Assembly (NCBI GenBank): GCA_018240425.1
Contig: JAFEFU010000056.1
Location: 26,585-90,584, forward strand
From: Pseudomonadota bacterium
Lineage (GTDB): Bacteria; Pseudomonadota; Alphaproteobacteria; Rhodobacterales; Rhodobacteraceae
Reading direction: 5' to 3'
Length of the DNA: 64,000 bases
Shown here: positions 57,916 to 64,000 of the stretch, one piece after another
How the letters are laid out: each line of letters opens with the position of its first letter
Position numbering within the stretch: position 1 is the first letter of the stretch
Notes under the pieces: model-generated
Database searches by the model: none
What the model was told of the DNA's origin: nothing
Seen by the model: only the letters and a program-made list of their open reading frames with translations
Translations under genes and position numbers: made by a program

Positions 57916-57958
57916 GCGACGGGGAGGAAAGCCCCCGCGGGTCTGCGGGTCCGCGGCC

Positions 57959-59574
<1,616 letters not shown>

Positions 59575-59684
59575 TCAGGCCCGGCAGCGGCGATCCGCGC
59601 CTCGGAGCGCCCCTGCCTGTGCCCCCGCGGCAAGGGTATTCCGCCCGGCGCAATGGCTCCGGGCGGGCGAGACCGGGCGGCGCG

Positions 59685-60533
59685 TCAGGCGGCGATCATG
59701 TCAAGCGCCTCGTCCGCCGACAGGCGCGGCAGGGCGAGCGGGCCGAAATCGGCGAAGGATTTCAGCGTCGGGAACATCGCCAGGAACAGCTGCGCCATCT
59801 GCGGGTCGAACCGTTCCGCGTGATCCTTGCCGGGATGGAAGCTTTCGACCTCGACGCCGGCGCAGCGCAGGGCGGCGTGGCGCGACAGGACCAGATGATA
59901 GACCGTGACCGGCGCGACCGGCGTGACCGCGACGATCCCCTCGCCATCGACGAGGCTCCGGGCGGGGACCGAGGCGCGGGCCGTGCCGATCCGCCGGCAG
60001 CGCGCGCCCTGAAGGACGATGCGCGCCTGCGGCCCAAGCAGCAGGTCCGGCATCGGGCGGCCGTCGCCGAAGGCGTCGGCGGTGATGCGGGTCAGGCAGG
60101 CGGGGGCGAGGCCCGGCACCGCCTGCGGCGGAAAGAGCGTCATCGCCCCCATCCAGACGACCTGCTCGCGCCGGCCATCGGCGGTGATGATCGTGGCGCC
60201 GGGGGCGAGATCCTCGACGGCGACGAGGCCGTCGGCGGTCTCGATCAGCGCGCCGCGGGCGATGGCCGAGAAGGCCTCTTCGAAGGCGGGCAGGGCGGGC
60301 GCGATCCGGGTCGCGGTCTCGACGCGGCCGTCGGCGGCAAGCCACGAGGTCTCGTAGCGCCGCGTCAGGAAGGCCGGGCGCGGCGGGCGGGCCACCGGCC
60401 GGGCACCGCGCGGAAAGGCGGGCAGGTTCGGCCGGGGCTGGGCAGGAGCAGGCTGAGGTGCGGCTGCGGCAGAGTCGAGGGGCGCAGGAACGGGCACGGC
60501 AAAGGCCGCGCCCCGGGGGGCAGAATGCAACAT
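59685..60533 (-). CDS. Hint-domain (Hint_2) protein
   Basis: 282 aa from ATG 60533 with GGAAGG upstream. A Pro/Ala-rich N-terminus (about 15-60) precedes a Hint-type fold (about 90-230): ARGALIETADGLVAVEDLAPG, IITADGRREQVVWMG, ESFHPGKDH. The usual first-position Cys is not present before GALIET, so self-splicing is unlikely. Related proteins are common in Rhodobacteraceae and of unknown role. Its promoter is at 60622-60650. Confidence 0.82.
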   Translation of the reverse strand: MLHSAPRGAAFAVPVPAPLDSAAAAPQPAPAQPRPNLPAFPRGARPVARPPRPAFLTRRYETSWLAADGRVETATRIAPALPAFEEAFSAIARGALIETADGLVAVEDLAPGATIITADGRREQVVWMGAMTLFPPQAVPGLAPACLTRITADAFGDGRPMPDLLLGPQARIVLQGARCRRIGTARASVPARSLVDGEGIVAVTPVAPVTVYHLVLSRHAALRCAGVEVESFHPGKDHAERFDPQMAQLFLAMFPTLKSFADFGPLALPRLSADEALDMIAA

Positions 60534-60621
60534 CACAATAACCTTCCGGTTCAAATCGGGGTCCGGGGCGCGCGTGCCCCGGCAGCAATCGGTCTGTCGG
60601 GCCGGAAATTGGCCCTTCAGC

Positions 60622-60650
60622 TTTCTAGCAGGCGCCGCCGCACCTGTCAA
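60622..60650 (-). promoter_or_regulatory. Sigma70 promoter of the Hint-domain gene
   Basis: Minus-strand TTGACA (plus 60645-60650), 17-bp spacer, TAGAAA (plus 60622-60627). The roughly 80-nt leader contains a CCGGGGC (60563-60569) / GCCCCGG (60576-60582) hairpin. Confidence 0.7.
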
Positions 60651-60769
60651 AGACCGGCGCGGACTTGTGCGCGTTAACACTTTCGCAACCTGCCGCGCCC
60701 GGCTTTGTCACGCCGGGTGCAACAGTCGCGAGAAAACAGGGGATGCCTCGATTCGCGGACGGCACCCGG

Positions 60770-61531
60770 TCAGAGCCGGATGGCCGAGATCAGCCGGCCA
60801 TAGTCGGCCTCGTGCGTGTGCTGGGCGCGGCGGTAGGAAAAGAACCGGTCGGGATCGGAATAGGTGCAGTGGCCGGTCCAGAAGGCCTGGCCCACGCCGG
60901 CGGCGCGCAACTGGTGAAGGCCGAAGGACGGCAGGTCGAAATGCACCCGGTCGCCGCTGCGGGCGGCGAAGAAACGGTCATACCCGGGGTCTTCGGCCAG
61001 AAAGCTGTCCATGAACTCGGGGCCGACCTCGTAGGCGCGCTGGCTGATGGTCGGGCCGATGACGGCGCGGATGCGCGGGGCCTTGGCGCCGATCGCCTCC
61101 ATCGCCCGGACGGTATTGCCGAGGATGCCGGCCAGCGCCCCGCGCCAGCCGGCATGGGCGGCGCCGATCACCCCGGCCTCGGGGTCGGCGAGAAGGACCG
61201 GCTGGCAGTCGGCGGTCAGCACCGTCAGCGCCAGCCCCGGCCTGTCGGTGACCATCGCGTCGGCGCGCGGCGGCCGGTCCAGCGGGCCGGTGACAGTGAC
61301 GACATCGGCGGAATGGATCTGGCTGACGCCGACGAGGGCCGTGACCGCCACCCCGATCCGGCTGGCGACCCGCGCGCGGTTGATGGCGACGGCCTCGGAC
61401 TGGTCGGACGAGCCCTGGCCGCAGTTCAGCCCCTGGAAGATGCCCGACGAGGCCCCGCCGCGCCGCGAGAAGAACCCGTGCGTCAGCGGGAAAAGCGCGT
61501 CATGCGTCAGGAGTTCCAGCGTCGTTGCCAT
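60770..61531 (-). CDS. pgeF: PgeF/YfiH (LACC1-type) purine nucleoside phosphorylase family
   Basis: 253 aa from ATG 61531. Metal and active-site motifs are QIHSADVV, LTADCQPVLL and AHAGWRGALAG. Formerly called multicopper polyphenol oxidase; known members act on purine nucleosides or correct peptidoglycan precursors. It overlaps the midA-type gene by one base (TGATG), making lgt-midA-pgeF one coupled operon. Confidence 0.92.
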   Translation of the reverse strand: MATTLELLTHDALFPLTHGFFSRRGGASSGIFQGLNCGQGSSDQSEAVAINRARVASRIGVAVTALVGVSQIHSADVVTVTGPLDRPPRADAMVTDRPGLALTVLTADCQPVLLADPEAGVIGAAHAGWRGALAGILGNTVRAMEAIGAKAPRIRAVIGPTISQRAYEVGPEFMDSFLAEDPGYDRFFAARSGDRVHFDLPSFGLHQLRAAGVGQAFWTGHCTYSDPDRFFSYRRAQHTHEADYGRLISAIRL

Positions 61532-62604
61532 CAGGCGGGGTCCAATCCGGGAGGCGGCGCGCAGCCTGCCGGATGGCAGGCGATCACCTTGAACAACTCT
61601 CCCATTTCCGCGGGATCGGTCAAGCGGCGATGCGCGGCAAGATGCGTTTCCAGCGCCGCGCCGGTCCGGCCCTGCCCGAGCCGGGCGGCGCGCGCTTCGA
61701 TGCCCAAGCGGCGCAGGAAGGTTCCCTGCGGGGTCATGGCGGTCGCGGCCCCGCCGCCGGCGCGGAAGGCGCGCGCGATGGCCTCGAAATCGACGTGCGC
61801 GGTCAGGTCGGCCTCGCCCGGCGCGGCGAAGGGATCGGCGGGGCAATGGTCCTTCAGCGCCTGGAACGTGTCACCGAGCGAGCGCCAGCCGCCATAGTCG
61901 ATGACAAGCGCCGCGCCGCCGTGGAGGGCGATGCGGGCGGCGATGGTTCCGGCGATGGCGGGCAGGGCCGGGCACAGCTCGACCACATCGCCGTCGCCGG
62001 TGTCGGCGAGGCGGTGGGCCAGCATCGCCAGCGGCAGGGCAGGGGCGAGGCCGGGGGCCAGCGCGCCGCCGCGCAGGCCGATCTGGCGTTCGGACCAGCC
62101 GGGGCCCCTGCGGACGAACTGGCGGATCGGCAGGGCGTCGAAGAACTCGTTGGCGACCAGATAGAGCGGCAGGCCGGGCAGGCTGGCGATGCTGTCGTGC
62201 CAGGTGACGGGGCGGTCGCCAAGCGTCTGGCGCTGGCGGGCGCGCAGCGCGGGCGAGGCCTCGACCAGATGCACCTCGGCGGCCTCGGACAGGCCGGGAA
62301 CAGCGCGCATCGCCCGCAGCATGTCGGCCATCAACGTGCCGCGCCCCGGCCCGAGTTCGGCGAGCGCGATGCGCGGCGGGCGACCCTGGTCGAGCCAGGT
62401 CTGCGCGAGGCAGAGGCCCAGAAGTTCGCCGAACATCTGGCTGATCTCCGGGGCGGTGGTGAAATCGCCGGCCGCGCCGAACGGGTCGCGGGTGGCATAG
62501 TAGCCGTGCTGCGGGTTCAGCAGGCATTCGGCCATGTAGTCGGAAAGCGTCATCGGCCCCTGCGCCGCGATCCGCGCCGCGAGGAGCCGGGCAAGGGGCG
62601 TCAT
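61531..62604 (-). CDS. MidA/NDUFAF7-type SAM-dependent methyltransferase
   Basis: 357 aa from ATG 62604. MTLSDYMAECLLNPQHGYYATRDPFG, TTAPEISQMFGELLG and the SAM motif LAELGPGRGTLMADML are diagnostic. Human NDUFAF7 methylates an arginine of complex I subunit NDUFS2; a similar role in bacterial NADH dehydrogenase assembly is inferred. It overlaps lgt by 4 nt and pgeF by 1 nt. Confidence 0.92.
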   Translation of the reverse strand: MTPLARLLAARIAAQGPMTLSDYMAECLLNPQHGYYATRDPFGAAGDFTTAPEISQMFGELLGLCLAQTWLDQGRPPRIALAELGPGRGTLMADMLRAMRAVPGLSEAAEVHLVEASPALRARQRQTLGDRPVTWHDSIASLPGLPLYLVANEFFDALPIRQFVRRGPGWSERQIGLRGGALAPGLAPALPLAMLAHRLADTGDGDVVELCPALPAIAGTIAARIALHGGAALVIDYGGWRSLGDTFQALKDHCPADPFAAPGEADLTAHVDFEAIARAFRAGGGAATAMTPQGTFLRRLGIEARAARLGQGRTGAALETHLAAHRRLTDPAEMGELFKVIACHPAGCAPPPGLDPA

Positions 62605-63482
62605 GCCCGCCGCGCCCGCCACAGGAACCACAGGCCGGCGGCGATCATCGGCAGGCTGAGGAGCTGGCCCATCGACAGACCAAGCGTCGCGCCGCCGATC
62701 ACATGGCCCAGGGGATTGTCGGTGGTGATGAACTGCGCGTCGGCCTGGCGGAACAGCTCGACAAAGGCGCGCGACAGGCCGTAGCCCAGAAGGAAGGTGC
62801 CGGTTATCAGGCCCGGCCGCTTCAGCGCCCCGCGCCGGACCAGCCACCAGAGAAGAAGGCCGAGGACCAGCCCTTCGAGCCCGGCCTCGTAAAGCTGGCT
62901 CGGGTGGCGGGCGCATTCGCCGGGGACGATGCCGGGGCAGGATTGCGCCGCCTCGCCGGGGAAGATCACCGCCCAGGGCAGGTCGGACGGCCGGCCCCAC
63001 AGTTCGGCGTTGACGAAGTTGGCGAGGCGACCGAGCAGGAGGCCGATGGGCGCGACCAGCGCCATCGCGTCCGACAGTTGCAGGGCCGGGACGCCGTTCC
63101 GGCGGCAGAACCACAGGCCCGCCGCGATCACCCCGAGAAAGCCGCCGTGGAAGGACATGCCGCCCTCCCACACCTTCAGGATGTCGGCGGGGTGGGTGAG
63201 GTAGTAGCCGGGCTGGTAGAAGAGGACGAACCCGAGCCGGCCGCCGAGGATCACGCCGATGACGATGGCGGACAACAGATCCTCGACCCGCTTCGGCTCC
63301 ATCGGCGCCTGGGCGCCGGGCCAGAGCGACGGCCGCGCCATCAGCGCCATGATGATCCGCCAGCCGGCGATCAGCCCGGCCAGATAGGCCAGCGCATACC
63401 AGCGCAGCGCGAATTCGTGGCCGCCGAGCGTCAGCGAGAAGACGTTGCGCGAAATGTCGGGAAACTGGAGAACCGCCTGCAT
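62601..63482 (-). CDS. lgt: Prolipoprotein diacylglyceryl transferase
   Basis: 293 aa from ATG 63482. Seven hydrophobic helices. Motifs: ALRWYALAYLAG, GGRLGFVLFY, GGMSFHGGFLG, and the Lgt signature LLGRLANFVNAELWGR. It attaches diacylglycerol to the lipobox cysteine at the inner membrane. A same-frame extension upstream of 63482 antisense to the ubiK gene is not coding. Confidence 0.97.
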   Translation of the reverse strand: MQAVLQFPDISRNVFSLTLGGHEFALRWYALAYLAGLIAGWRIIMALMARPSLWPGAQAPMEPKRVEDLLSAIVIGVILGGRLGFVLFYQPGYYLTHPADILKVWEGGMSFHGGFLGVIAAGLWFCRRNGVPALQLSDAMALVAPIGLLLGRLANFVNAELWGRPSDLPWAVIFPGEAAQSCPGIVPGECARHPSQLYEAGLEGLVLGLLLWWLVRRGALKRPGLITGTFLLGYGLSRAFVELFRQADAQFITTDNPLGHVIGGATLGLSMGQLLSLPMIAAGLWFLWRARRA

Positions 63483-63534
63483 CGAACCCTTTTCTCCGGC
63501 CCGGAAGGGGCCCGCCTTCGCGGGCAAGCCGATC

Positions 63535-63565
63535 TTGAGCTTTCCCGCGCCCGTCCGCATATAAA
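63535..63565 (+). promoter_or_regulatory. Putative promoter of the UbiK-type gene
   Basis: TTGAGC (63535-63540), 19-bp spacer, TATAAA (63560-63565). The spacer is longer than ideal; the -10 is strong for this GC-rich DNA. Confidence 0.45.
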
Positions 63566-63597
63566 GGGCAAGATTGCGAACCGGAAGGAGTGCCGCG

Positions 63598-63879
63598 ATG
63601 CAGGGCGGAAACAAGTTCTTCGACGACATGTCGAAGCTGATGACCAATGCGATGGGCGTGGCCCAGGGCGCCAAGACCGAGGCCGAGACGGCGATGAAGG
63701 GCTGGGTCGACCGCTGGCTGGCCGACCGCAACTTCGTGACGCGCGAGGAGTTCGACGCGGTGCGTGCGATGGCCCAGAAGGCGCGCGAGGAAAACGAGGC
63801 GCTGAAGGCGCGGATCGAGGCGTTGGAGGGCAAGACCCCGGCGGCGGGCGCGAAGAAGGCGGCGGCGAAGAAGGAGTGA
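63598..63879 (+). CDS. UbiK/BMFP-type accessory factor
   Basis: 93 aa from ATG 63598, 6 nt after GGAAGGAG. NKFFDDMSKLMTNAMGVAQGAKTE is an amphipathic helix, then WLADRNFVTREEFDAVRAMAQKAREENEALKARI-type coiled coil (family pattern), and a Lys/Ala-rich tail. UbiK assists ubiquinone biosynthesis and has membrane-fusogenic properties. It is divergent from lgt and next to an IS element. Confidence 0.88.
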   Translation: MQGGNKFFDDMSKLMTNAMGVAQGAKTEAETAMKGWVDRWLADRNFVTREEFDAVRAMAQKAREENEALKARIEALEGKTPAAGAKKAAAKKE

Positions 63880-63895
63880 GCGACTGTCTTGGAGG

Positions 63896-64000
63896 TCAAG
63901 CGTTTTTGGGTTGCCATGGAGTGTTGTCCCTGAGGATGGCGTTGAGGATGACGAGGAGCTTTCTGGCGACGGCGACGATGGCTGCGAGCTTTGGCTTTCC
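63896..64000 (-). mobile_element. IS110-family transposase, C-terminal fragment cut by the window edge
   Basis: The minus strand from the right edge reads GKPKLAAIVAVARKLLVIL, then NAILRDNTPW and a short tail ending in TGA (plus 63896-63898). This is the conserved C-terminus of IS110/IS1111-type DEDD transposases, which encode no long terminal repeats. The 34 visible codons are intact, so the element may be complete beyond the window. Its end lies within about 16 bp of the ubiK stop. Confidence 0.8.

Overview
The window is GC-rich chromosomal DNA from an alphaproteobacterium, most likely of the Rhodobacteraceae/Paracoccaceae. The signs are an F1-only ATP synthase operon (atpHAGDC), an Hsp20-DUF1150 pair, a family II (Mn) pyrophosphatase, a fused sulfate adenylyltransferase/APS kinase, a perfect CIRCE element before groESL, a GTTC-N7-GTTC (alphaproteobacterial LexA-type) site, and proteins resembling this family (DUF2125, a Hint-domain protein, TIGR01459 HAD). 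I found no rRNA, tRNA or CRISPR. Species cannot be named from the sequence.

Region 1 (1-16672) is accessory and metabolic. After the tail of a sugar-type ABC ATPase comes a regulatory stretch, then a long co-directional cluster. It encodes an Lrp/AsnC regulator, an ectoine-hydrolase/creatinase-like M24 protein, HyuA and HyuB (ATP-dependent lactam/hydantoin opening), a saccharopine-dehydrogenase-like enzyme, a complete polyamine/opine-type ABC importer, an aminoaldehyde-type aldehyde dehydrogenase, an NTF2-like protein, a NodB-fold deacylase, a C45 Ntn-hydrolase and a proline-racemase-superfamily protein with both catalytic cysteines replaced. This looks like one uptake-and-degradation route for a cyclic or N-acylated amine or amino acid whose identity I cannot assign. 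It is the best candidate here for an undescribed system.

Region 2 (16673-30240) holds monocistronic rpsD with a structured leader, a small orphan membrane protein, hisC-tyrC-extensin-like (overlapping genes), DUF2125, a ChaC-type cyclotransferase, a MotA/ExbB-like plus MotB/OmpA-like pair, clpA, gloB and a methyltransferase.

Region 3 (30241-46159) holds atpHAGDC with promoter and terminator, an H-type lectin, a DEAD-box helicase, prs, hydrolases, a threonine aldolase, ribF, a MaoC/PhaJ-like hydratase, a HAD protein and ppaC. Two operator-like sites stand out: a LexA-type direct repeat over the promoter of a GNAT gene, and a TGC-rich inverted repeat (PhaR-like) over the promoter of the MaoC gene.

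Region 4 (46160-64000) holds a TraB/GumN protein, CIRCE-groESL, a GNAT/EamA pair, a NUDIX-Gre-GNAT operon, a lipase-like protein, purEK, DUF465, Hsp20-DUF1150, sat/cysC, trxB with a divergent Lrp regulator, a Hint-domain protein, lgt-midA-pgeF, ubiK and, at the right edge, the C-terminus of an IS110-family transposase.
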